From Maribacter sp. ACAM166 (GTDB taxonomy: Bacteria > Bacteroidota > Bacteroidia > Flavobacteriales > Flavobacteriaceae), in the NCBI RefSeq assembly GCF_005771495.1, contig NZ_VAUW01000019.1, forward strand, positions 1-64,000: 64,000 nucleotides of DNA. Direction: 5' to 3'. Numbering within the stretch: the first letter of the stretch is position 1; each line of letters opens with the position of its first letter. Below are positions 56,670-64,000 of the stretch, in pieces. The notes below the pieces were generated by a model. The model ran no database searches and was not told the DNA's origin. It was given only the letters and a program-made list of their open reading frames with translations. The translations under genes and the position numbers were made by a program.

Positions 56670-56730
56670 TATTTACTTATAAGGTTTTACTGTAGCTTCA
56701 AGGAATATAAAAGTCGGAGTATATATAACA

Positions 56731-57948
56731 TCAAGCTTTCGTTAAATCGATACAAGTAATTTCAGGTCGCATGCCCAATCGACCCGGAAAACCCATCCAA
56801 CCTAAACCTGTTGTTACATATAAGTATTGACCTCCTTCCTTATATAAGCCCGCCCAGTGCTCATATTTATACTTAATCGGACTCCACTTTTTATTTTTAA
56901 GGTTGATACCGGCCTGCATACCGTGGGTGTGACCAGAAAGGGTCAAAGCAATATTCGTATGGTGTGCCACTTCTTCTCGCCAATGCGATGGGTCATGTGA
57001 TAGTAAAATTTTAAAAGAAATATCCTCTACTTTTTCCAACGCTTTTTGCAAATTCCCATATTGCTTAAAAGGAGGATTCCCCCAATTTTCTACCCCTATT
57101 ATAGCTATCTGTTCATTACCATTACCTATGCGTTCAGCATCGTTGAGTAATAGGTTAAAATCTATTTTATTATAAAATTCCTTAATATTTTTAAAATTGA
57201 TTTGTTTTTCGTCCTCTGAAGACCACTGACTGTAATCTCCATAATCATGATTTCCAAGTACGGCATATTTCCCCTGTTTGGCAGATAATTTATTTAAAAC
57301 AGAATCCCATCCTCTTAGCTCCCAAGCAAAATTATTTACCAAATCTCCCGTGAATAAAATAAAATCTGGTTTCAACTGATTTATATTCTTGATGGCACGT
57401 TCTAGAATATGATACTTGAAATTGAAACTACCTAAATGAAGATCGGATATATGTACGATGCGTAAGTCATTAAAATTTGATGGCAAATTATCACATTTCA
57501 ATTTTATGTGATGCACCTTAAACTTGTAAACAGCACTAAAAACCGCGTAGAGAATCACAAAAAATGGTAAGAATCCAGAAAAAACACCTATTAAGGGTAC
57601 CACAATCAAAGATTCCTTATCAGAAAAAACAAAATTGGTATAATACAGTATACTAATTACCACCACGAAAACAACTTTGGGTATAAAGGACGATACCGTA
57701 AGCCCGTATAACCTCGAAATCAGTAGTTGTTGGCGTTCTGGAGCAACCAAGTCCAATTTTATTTTTAGAAGTAAAATGGATGCAATCAAGCCAATCGTAA
57801 AAATCCAAAACGCCACATAAATACTATTTTTTAGCAGTGTCGATGTAATTGGTCGGGTTATGGATAATAACCAGTAGAACGCCAAGATATCAATTAACAA
57901 TACTAGCGAACATAACAGTATAATTGATAGCAAGGAATAGGATCGCAT
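56731..57948 (-). CDS. Membrane-anchored metallophosphoesterase
   Basis: 405 residues. Four or five N-terminal membrane segments (about 1-150; LLSIILLCSLVLLIDILAFYW, VVFVVVISILYYTNFVF) are followed by a calcineurin-like phosphoesterase domain. All metal motifs are present: VHISDLHLGS (D-x-H), LFTGDLVNN (G-D), LGNHDYGD (G-N-H-D), LLSHDP and LSGHTHGMQAG (G-H-T-H). It resembles YkuE/YaeI-like enzymes acting on lipid or nucleotide phosphates near the membrane; the substrate is not known. It converges on mlaD and lies 8 bp after a decayed CDP-alcohol phosphatidyltransferase gene, which hints at a past link with phospholipid metabolism. Confidence 0.9.
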   Translation of the reverse strand: MRSYSLLSIILLCSLVLLIDILAFYWLLSITRPITSTLLKNSIYVAFWIFTIGLIASILLLKIKLDLVAPERQQLLISRLYGLTVSSFIPKVVFVVVISILYYTNFVFSDKESLIVVPLIGVFSGFLPFFVILYAVFSAVYKFKVHHIKLKCDNLPSNFNDLRIVHISDLHLGSFNFKYHILERAIKNINQLKPDFILFTGDLVNNFAWELRGWDSVLNKLSAKQGKYAVLGNHDYGDYSQWSSEDEKQINFKNIKEFYNKIDFNLLLNDAERIGNGNEQIAIIGVENWGNPPFKQYGNLQKALEKVEDISFKILLSHDPSHWREEVAHHTNIALTLSGHTHGMQAGINLKNKKWSPIKYKYEHWAGLYKEGGQYLYVTTGLGWMGFPGRLGMRPEITCIDLTKA

Positions 57949-57956
57949 CTTCTTGT

Positions 57957-58560
57957 TTATTTGTTCTTGGCATCGGTGCCAATTAATCTTCTTTTATCCT
58001 TTAGGGTAAAAAACAACTCTCTCACATCAGCTACCCAGGCATCACACATAAAAATCAGTGTGATTTCTTCCAAAGTTTCCTTAAGCCCCAAGACAATCAA
58101 AAAATAAAATAACCCACTATACAGGACCAAAAAACAAGAGCCATATGATGAATACTGCTTGTATATCGGTAGATAATTTTGCCAGATAGGTATGAAAAGC
58201 TGTCGCCTTGCCGTACTTAAAAAAAGCGATTGCCATTTGAAGCAGATAAGGTACAAAAGCAATGAGTATCAGCACCAAATTAGCTTAGATAAAGCCAGTC
58301 TCGAAAACAAAAAGACCTATACGACCCATCGTAAACGTCAACTAATCGCCAATTGAATCTCACTGCGACCCCCTTATGCTTGTTATTTTTAATTTTCTCG
58401 CCAAATATCTGTCATTGGCATCGGTACTATAGCTAATAAGTAAAAACTATGTAAACAATTCTCGATTACCCAACCATAATAGCAACAATAATAGCGGTAT
58501 AGCAGCTACACGGTAAAATAAAAACCAATCCGCACTAGTATAATTTTTGAATCTAAACAT
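57957..58560 (-). pseudogene. CDP-alcohol phosphatidyltransferase-family gene with multiple stop codons
   Basis: From ATG 58560 one minus-strand frame reads MFRFKNYTSADWFLFYR, AAIPLLLLLLWLG, then TAG (58449-58447), STDANDRYLARKLKITS with GSQ, TGA (58362-58360), DSIGD, TAG (58344-58342), LTFTMGRIGLFVFETGFI, TAA (58287-58285), ANLVLILIAFVPYLLQMAIA and on to FFGPV. A frameshift near 58118 then joins YSGLFYFLIVLGLKETLEEI ... KDKRRLIGTDAKNK, which ends at 57957. The CDP-alcohol transferase signature D-x2-D-G-x2-A-R-x8-G-x3-D-x3-D is visible across the first stops, with its Gly also changed to Arg. The full length of about 200 codons fits the family. It is clearly inactive; the 3' 101-codon frame is not an independent gene. 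Confidence 0.88.
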
Positions 58561-58567
58561 CGCTATT

Positions 58568-59080
58568 TTATTCTTTTTCGAGCAAGGGTCTTAAGCGTTC
58601 GACGATTTTATTCACATAAAGGGATGTATTCGCTAGTATGGATTCTCCCGTGATTGCATCAACACCATCCATTTTATAATTCCCCTCTCCAGACGTTGTC
58701 AACACTATAATTTTAGTTGTATCCGTTTTTGTGCGTTCTATAAACGATTGTACTTCTGCTGGTGGTTTCCAGTTTTCCCAGGTATGTAAAAGGACAAGGG
58801 CATCATAATTCTCTGGGGCTATATCTGGTAATTCTTGAATATCCACAACCTGCATAAATATAGAATCAGACTTAAAATGACCTATTATTCCTTTGGTTAC
58901 CGCATTTTTAAAACCACTACCCTGTGTAGCAATCAATAGTCTTTTGTTCCAGTGTGTTCCATTCACCTCATACGGTTCAGCAACATCCATAGAATATTTA
59001 TATTGATACCAAAAGAGAAAAAGTAAAAAAGCGGCCATTATTGCCAAAAATAGCCATAGAAGACGTTTTAATCTTTTCAT
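58568..59080 (-). CDS. Membrane-anchored flavodoxin-like protein
   Basis: 170 residues from ATG 59080; a longer frame to 59140 adds 20 unlikely residues. One N-terminal membrane segment (LLWLFLAIMAAFLLFLFWYQY) is followed by a flavodoxin-like alpha/beta domain: KRLLIATQGSGFKNAV (phosphate-loop-like), ENYDALVLLHTWENWKPP, KIIVLTTSGEGNY. The loops resemble the FMN site, but the T-x-T-G pattern is replaced by TQGSGF, so flavin binding is uncertain. It is encoded 7 bp before the phosphatidyltransferase pseudogene on the same strand. Confidence 0.72.
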   Translation of the reverse strand: MKRLKRLLWLFLAIMAAFLLFLFWYQYKYSMDVAEPYEVNGTHWNKRLLIATQGSGFKNAVTKGIIGHFKSDSIFMQVVDIQELPDIAPENYDALVLLHTWENWKPPAEVQSFIERTKTDTTKIIVLTTSGEGNYKMDGVDAITGESILANTSLYVNKIVERLRPLLEKE

Positions 59081-59663
59081 ATTACCAGATTTTGAGTTCT
59101 TCTTTTTAACGTTTAAAATATGATGTAGAAAGATCAACAATCACATTTCACTTTATTGGTCAAACCTTTTACTTTCTTCAAAATAGCAGTTTAATTCCTT
59201 TGTCCATTATAATTTGAAGGCTGCTTAATACTAAATGTTTTTAGCTGTATAAATATAGTTTCGTGGAATAGCTATTACTATGATTTAAATCATAACAAAG
59301 AAATATTACGTTTTACATCCCCCATTTTTAATATTGGTTTTTGTACTAGATTTTAATTCTATTACTATGATATCATTTTTAGGTCTTGTCAAAACAAAAA
59401 CCTTTCAAAAAAAGCGATTTACCAATAAAAAAGCTGAAATGGTTTAGGAAGCGATATTTTAAAAAGTGATTCATGCAGCGAAAGAATTTGGTCTTATTTT
59501 TTCGACTACCTTTTTATTATACTATGTATAAAACTATTCAGCAGAGATAATAAAAAAACAGCACTGTTCCTGTACTCCCATGAAAGGTTACTACGTTTAA
59601 AAAATTAGATTTCTAGGCTACCAGTAAAAGAACTTAAAGATTACCAATGTATCATGTTATTTA
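59081..59663. other. Intergenic region, possibly with a decayed short frame
   Basis: No intact gene. On the + strand from ATG 59367 one frame reads MISFLGLVKTKTFQKKRF, AEMV, TAG, EAIF, TAA, KVIHAAKEFGLIFSTTFL and ends in TAA, which looks like coding sequence with two internal stops, but I cannot assign a family. The rest is AT-rich with no strong hairpin. Confidence 0.35.
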
Positions 59664-61361
59664 TTAATGCTCGCTTAATGCACCTGTGATTTCTTCAACA
59701 TCATCATAGATTTCAATTTCTCTTTCGTCTAAAAGGAATTCCTTGAATGCCAATATTACTTGTCTTTCAGACTGAACAAAAGCCCGATTGGCAATAATCG
59801 CTGTTGAAACATCGATATTCTCTATTTGTTTATCGTTAATGGCTTTGGTCAAATTATCTAGAAACGCCTCATCTTCCAGTTTTAACTCTTTTATCATTTT
59901 CAAAATTAACGTAGTGGAATCGGTACTTTCTTGGCCTTGGATTATTGTATTAAGTTTTACATATGTGGTCATTAAACGCCTTCTAAAATTATGGTATTGC
60001 TCATTCAAAAACTTGTTATCCGAATTATCAAAATCGTCAAAGTTATGTCCAACATCCTTTAATGTTTTTGCCGAGTGAAGCGCCATTCTTGCACCATGTA
60101 AATAACGGTTCAGATCTTTTGATTCTGATTCTGTTAGTTCGTTGGACTGTATACCAACGGCAAAAGTAAAGATATCGGCTTGAAGTAATTTTAAGTTTTC
60201 GTAGCTAGCTGCCAACGATAGATTTTGAGCCTTATGATTAGAAATAAATTCAAAATTCGAAAAGACCAGTTTCTGCTCAATTCTCAAGATAGCCAAATTG
60301 TGGTACAATGTTTTTTTTGCCAGGTGTAGTGTTTCTTTAAGCAAGGTAGTAATGGCAGTTTCAGCAACATCTGTGGTTGAGTTGTTTATATATAGGGTCA
60401 GACTCGTCTTACGGTCCGGAAATACTCTCGTTAATAATGTTGCCAATATCTTTATAAAGGGTAGAAAAAGAAGTACCCCTAACAGATTAAAAATGGTATG
60501 AAACAAAGCCAAGCCAATGACCGCATTTGAGGTAACGTCTACCATTAGTAATACCAAACGTATCAAAACCGGCATCAAGACAAGCGCAATTACCCCCGTC
60601 ACTACGTTGAAAACTAAATGACTAAAAGCAACTCTTTTTTTAACTTGGATTCCTTTTATTGCTCCAAGTAATATTGTGACCGTAGTACCTAAATTGGAAC
60701 CAATTACCATAGCAGCGGCCGCATCAAAAGAGATTATTTTTAGGTTTAAAGCGGTTAATATTATCGCAATGGTTGCAGAGCTAGATTGCATAACGGCCGT
60801 TAATAGTATTCCTACACCCAAATAGGTAAACATGCCATAATCTGAAAGGACGGTTATATCCAAGGTTTTAGTGAAAGTTTCCATACTCACTTTCATATAA
60901 TCCAACCCCATGAAAAGGAATCCGAAGCCTACCACCAACTTGCTTATATTGGCATATTTTTCAGAATTACCAAGAAATATAAGTCCTAGTCCTCCTATAC
61001 TGATTATAGGTAATGCAAAACTTTCTATACTTACCTTAAAACCTAGAAATGCCACAATCCAAGCTGTTATAGTAGTACCTATATTTGAACCAAGGATAAC
61101 ACCTATGGCATTTTCCATGCTCATAATACCCGCACCTACAAAAGCAAGTATAATCAGCGTTACCGCAGAACTACTTTGTAAAAGAGATGTTGCAAAAATG
61201 CCCGAAAGAATGGACTTTATTTTGCCTGTAGTGTATTTGCGTATTAATACCCGAAAAGATTTACCTGAAAGTTTTTTGATGGATTCCTCCATGATATACA
61301 TTCCGAAAAGGAAAATACCCAATCCAGCAAGTAATTTCCATATATCAAAGCCTTCAAACAC
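59664..61361 (-). CDS. Na/Pi cotransporter family protein (NptA-like) with PhoU-like tail
   Basis: 565 residues. The N-terminal two-thirds has about eight membrane segments with the duplicated Na/Pi motif: LLQSSSAVTLIIL with GSNIGTTITAW in the first half and MQSSSATIAIILTAL with GSNLGTTVTILL in the second. The last 220 residues are helical and PhoU-like (LYHNLAILRIEQKLVFS, YEKLKLLQADIF-like, FRRRLMTTYVKLNTI). It probably imports or balances phosphate with Na+, the tail regulating the channel. The gene stands alone. Confidence 0.93.
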   Translation of the reverse strand: MFEGFDIWKLLAGLGIFLFGMYIMEESIKKLSGKSFRVLIRKYTTGKIKSILSGIFATSLLQSSSAVTLIILAFVGAGIMSMENAIGVILGSNIGTTITAWIVAFLGFKVSIESFALPIISIGGLGLIFLGNSEKYANISKLVVGFGFLFMGLDYMKVSMETFTKTLDITVLSDYGMFTYLGVGILLTAVMQSSSATIAIILTALNLKIISFDAAAAMVIGSNLGTTVTILLGAIKGIQVKKRVAFSHLVFNVVTGVIALVLMPVLIRLVLLMVDVTSNAVIGLALFHTIFNLLGVLLFLPFIKILATLLTRVFPDRKTSLTLYINNSTTDVAETAITTLLKETLHLAKKTLYHNLAILRIEQKLVFSNFEFISNHKAQNLSLAASYENLKLLQADIFTFAVGIQSNELTESESKDLNRYLHGARMALHSAKTLKDVGHNFDDFDNSDNKFLNEQYHNFRRRLMTTYVKLNTIIQGQESTDSTTLILKMIKELKLEDEAFLDNLTKAINDKQIENIDVSTAIIANRAFVQSERQVILAFKEFLLDEREIEIYDDVEEITGALSEH

Positions 61362-61444
61362 TATAATTTCTAAAGTTTAATTATTAAATCTACCGTCTGC
61401 ATAACAAAATTTCATATAGATTAACCATCCTCCATTAATATAAC

Positions 61445-61740
61445 TCAGTCTACCTGTTTTGTCAACTCAATAGTATAGTCTATAATTAAAGGGGATAGTC
61501 CTTCTTGCTCTTTCAATCGTTTAAAAACACTAAAAACGTTTTCAGAATTATGACTATCGAGATTACCGGTTTGCTTATTACCTACTAAAATAGAAGAGTA
61601 TTGATTAAGACCCTAGTAATAGTTAACAATTGTTTCTCTCCACCGCAAACTCTAGAGGTACATTATTTTGTTAAATGCCCAATATGTCGCATTTCAAGTT
61701 TTTCCATGTCTTCGAATTCAATTTTTAAAGTTAGCATGTT
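61445..61740 (-). pseudogene. Remnant of LolD/MacB-type ABC ATPase
   Basis: Minus-strand reading shows a degenerate ABC core. MEKLEMRHIGHLTK is followed by a TAA, then CGGEKQLLTITRVLIN (from a signature like SGGEQQR-ARALIN), then SSILVGNKQTGNLDSHNSEN (from Walker B LLGDEPTGNLDS) and VFSVFKRLKEQEGLS, ending LTKQVD and TGA at 61445. The catalytic DEP of Walker B is now NKQ, and the P-loop half is missing. Order and spacing fit the LolD/MacB family well, so this is a dead copy. Confidence 0.75.
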
Positions 61741-62832
61741 GGTCTATTTTTTCACCGGTAACATTACTTAGCTAAGAACACTATACTATAATGGAAGGTA
61801 ATAAAAGTCAAAAACAAATCCAATACACTTGTTACGTATGCATGAAAATTCCTGGCGGGGTCTTAACCAAGAAATCGCACATTCAAACAACAAGGAATAT
61901 GCTACTGGAGCGGTTAGCCGAGATTATAGCATACTTATCAACGCTACGGGTGCTAACCAACAGTATACTCAAGAGTGAATGGTACGTTTTTGGAATAAAT
62001 TAAAGGAACGGTATCATCACTAATATAAAAAAGAGTTTCTCAAAATTCAAAGAACAAAAAGGTCATCATTATCATGGAAAAAAATGAGCGTAGTTGCCAT
62101 CTAAACCTATCTTCAAAAAATGAATCTCGTACCGTTCCTCTACACCAAGTCAAATCTCTTTGAAGGTCGCCGAAACATTATCGTTAAGTACATTTCTCCG
62201 ATATTTGATGGGACAAACAAAATGATAAAGCAACAGGCTCTTGTTATGCCGCTTGTGAATGTGATCACTCATAATCACAAAAATACATATCAGTATGGTA
62301 CCCCGAAGAGCCACGAGGAATTCTATCGATTAAACTTATCTAGGTCATTTTAGTCAGCTAAAAAGCACTATACCTTAGTCGTGTAGTAAAAAATAATATC
62401 AAACGGACTGTAGTATTCTTGATAGAGTACTAAACTGTCTTAAAAGAAGCGGTTATACACACCTTTTGAATCTCTAACGAATATAACTATATACTCCAGT
62501 AAAAATTTGTTTAAGTGGAAATTAGGTCGAAGAACTTCTTCTAAGAAACCGGGGCATTTCGGTACCCTAGTTTCTTTTACAACTATGAAATTGGTCTTTT
62601 ATTCCTCAAGGAAAATAGGACCATAACGATGCGAAGGATGTCGTAAATGCCAAAATCAATTTCTAGGTCAGTTTAGAAATAAAGTGGTATAAATGCGTGA
62701 TTTAAAGCAAAAAAAATTCAAACGTTTCGTAGGAAAGCGGGGATCGAGGTATCCTATTCCTGTTTTTGAATAATTTATGAAATACCTGAAAATAATCCCA
62801 TAAATTTGTTAGACATAAACACCTCTTAACAA
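61741..62832. other. Degraded region without intact genes
   Basis: Short + strand frames at 61791-62003 and 62120-62353 look like debris rather than genes. The first contains IQYTCYVCMKIPGG, reminiscent of the YTCPMHPE...PG heavy-metal-binding domain, and in another frame EYATGAVSRDYSILINATGA followed by a TGA. The second ends QQALVMPLVNVITHN, like the last strand of CzcB-type adaptors. These resemblances are weak. From 62400 to 62832 I see only AT-rich sequence and the promoter region of pta. Confidence 0.4.
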
Positions 62833-64000
62833 GTGAGCAAAGCTATTTATATTGTTACGACAGAGCCCAATAGTGGAAAATCGATTGTATCCTTGGGTCT
62901 AATGCAACTTCTACTGGGTAAGACCGCTAAAGTAGGTTATTTCAGACCTATAATAGATGACGTGTCTCAGGGGAAAATAGATAATCATATCGATACTGTA
63001 CTGAGCTACTTCAATGTAGATATGCAACCAGAAGATGCCTATGCCTACACTCGAAGCCAAGTAATACAGCTCAAAAACAAGGATAAGGATGATGAAATCT
63101 TAGGCCAAATAATACACAAATACAAAGCTATTGAAGACCGATTTGATTTTGTTTTGGTAGAAGGAACCGATTTTTCAGGCGAGGGTGCTATTATAGAATG
63201 GGACATAAATGTGCTTATTGCAAAAAATCTTGGGATTCCCGCAATTATTCTTGCTAGTGGAAAAGGAAAAACCTTAGAAGAACTAGTGGGAAACCTTTAC
63301 ATGGCATACGATTCATTTACTGAGGAAGGCGTAGAAGTTTTGTTGATTATAGCCAATATGGTACAACAAGAGAATTTAGATTTAGTGGTGGCTGGCCTGA
63401 AGGAAAAACTACCTGATAAAGTATTGGTCGGTGCCATTCCACTAAATCCTATCTTAGGTTGTCCTACGGCCAAGGAAATTGCCCAAGAATTGGAAGCTAA
63501 TGTCCTTTTTGGAGAAGATTATTTAAATAATCAAGTAGCTGGTTTTAGTGTTGGAGCTATGCAGCTTCGTAATTATCTGACTCATTTAAAAAAAGATAGC
63601 TTGGTCATTACTCCAGGTGATCGGGCTGATATTATTTTAGGTGCCCTACAGGCAAACATCTCATCTAATTATCCGAATCTTTCCGGTATTATTCTTACAG
63701 GCGGACTACTCCCTGAACAATCTATCATTAAATTAATTGAAGGGCTTTCTGATATTATACCCATTATTTCGGTAGCGGAAGGTACTTTTTCAGTAACGAA
63801 TAGAATAGGCACTATCAGACCTCGTATCTACGCTGAAAACAAAGAGAAAATAACAACTTCTATTCAAGAATTTGAAAAACATATACCAACCAATGAACTG
63901 GCTCAAAGGTTAATCACTTTTAAAGCAAAAGGTATTACACCTAGAATGTTTCAATACAATTTGCTGCAAAAAGCTAGATTCATGAAAAAGCATATTGTAC
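62833..64000 (+). CDS. pta: Phosphate acetyltransferase, 3' end outside window
   Basis: The frame is open from GTG 62833 to the end of the window (389 codons); a TAA lies two codons upstream, so GTG is the only start. It begins VSKAIYIVTTEPNSGKSIVS, a P-loop-like DRTGG/BioD-type N-terminal domain found in long Pta proteins, continues with FVLVEGTDFSGEGAIIEWD and the DRTGG domain near VLVGAIPLNPILGCP and ITPGDRADIILGALQ. The catalytic PTA_PTB domain would start about where the window stops (KGITPRMFQYNLLQKAR). It converts acetyl-CoA and phosphate to acetyl phosphate; ackA would be expected downstream. Confidence 0.93.
   Translation, partial: MSKAIYIVTTEPNSGKSIVSLGLMQLLLGKTAKVGYFRPIIDDVSQGKIDNHIDTVLSYFNVDMQPEDAYAYTRSQVIQLKNKDKDDEILGQIIHKYKAIEDRFDFVLVEGTDFSGEGAIIEWDINVLIAKNLGIPAIILASGKGKTLEELVGNLYMAYDSFTEEGVEVLLIIANMVQQENLDLVVAGLKEKLPDKVLVGAIPLNPILGCPTAKEIAQELEANVLFGEDYLNNQVAGFSVGAMQLRNYLTHLKKDSLVITPGDRADIILGALQANISSNYPNLSGIILTGGLLPEQSIIKLIEGLSDIIPIISVAEGTFSVTNRIGTIRPRIYAENKEKITTSIQEFEKHIPTNELAQRLITFKAKGITPRMFQYNLLQKARFMKKHIV

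Noticed and set aside
57957-58262. An independent 101-aa hypothetical membrane protein
   Set aside because: Its first half is out of frame with the real protein, and its second half is the C-terminus of the CDP-alcohol phosphatidyltransferase pseudogene.
61791-62353. Two intact hypothetical genes of 70 and 77 codons
   Set aside because: Composition and order look like decayed fragments of larger genes, with no sign of independent starts or conservation.

Overview
The window is AT-rich DNA from a Bacteroidota genome, most likely a marine member of the Flavobacteriaceae. This rests on a type IX secretion (T9SS) C-terminal domain on a repeat adhesin, a PorP/SprF protein, many lipoproteins with short lipoboxes, two formylglycine sulfatases beside carbohydrate enzymes, a heavy-metal RND pump fused to its outer-membrane factor, and a Trx-ApbE-DUF4266-DUF3570 cluster. 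No species is claimed.

Layout. 1-6408: the right part of an apparent genomic island, with two repeat-rich secreted proteins (the first cut by the window edge), an IS30-family transposase and a tyrosine integrase that sits next to the 3' end of a tRNA-Pro(GGG) gene, the probable attachment site. 6658-23465: a carbohydrate block with an esterase, a VanX-like dipeptidase, GH130, two sulfatases, a GMC oxidoreductase with its small subunit, a sugar isomerase/epimerase, a sialate O-acetylesterase-like enzyme, a Gfo/Idh oxidoreductase, a LacI regulator, xylose isomerase and xylulokinase. A 10-bp-arm palindrome upstream of xylulokinase is a likely operator. It fits breakdown of a sulfated, acetylated, xylose-containing glycan, but no SusC/SusD pair is visible. 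23705-28000: an atypical response regulator and a PorP/SprF-SPOR protein with a TPR/PD40 partner. 28545-29889: small stress-type genes (DUF2383, HPF, VOC).

29989-32107 is a decayed locus: a PLP decarboxylase with two frameshifts and a stop codon, an IS remnant, and a truncated cysteine-synthase-like gene. 32538-35261 holds a two-subunit molybdenum hydroxylase. 35336-36216 holds a broken outer-membrane protein gene and a 7-bp tandem repeat. 36417-39399 is the four-gene ApbE cluster. 39504-45470 is a heavy-metal efflux operon. 45562-51900 is a complete-looking thiamin operon (thiS-C-E2-D-E-G-H) behind a TPP riboswitch. 52189-56669 holds an L,D-transpeptidase, a LOG-family gene broken by an amber codon, and an MlaE-F-D lipid transport operon. 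56731-61361 holds a metallophosphoesterase, a CDP-alcohol phosphatidyltransferase pseudogene with several stop codons, a flavodoxin-like protein and a Na/Pi cotransporter. 61445-62400 is gene debris, including a dead LolD-type ATPase. A phosphate acetyltransferase gene runs off the right edge.

The most notable points are the conserved but uncharacterised Trx-ApbE-DUF4266-DUF3570 system and the large number of young pseudogenes, several of which keep one readable frame interrupted by stop codons.
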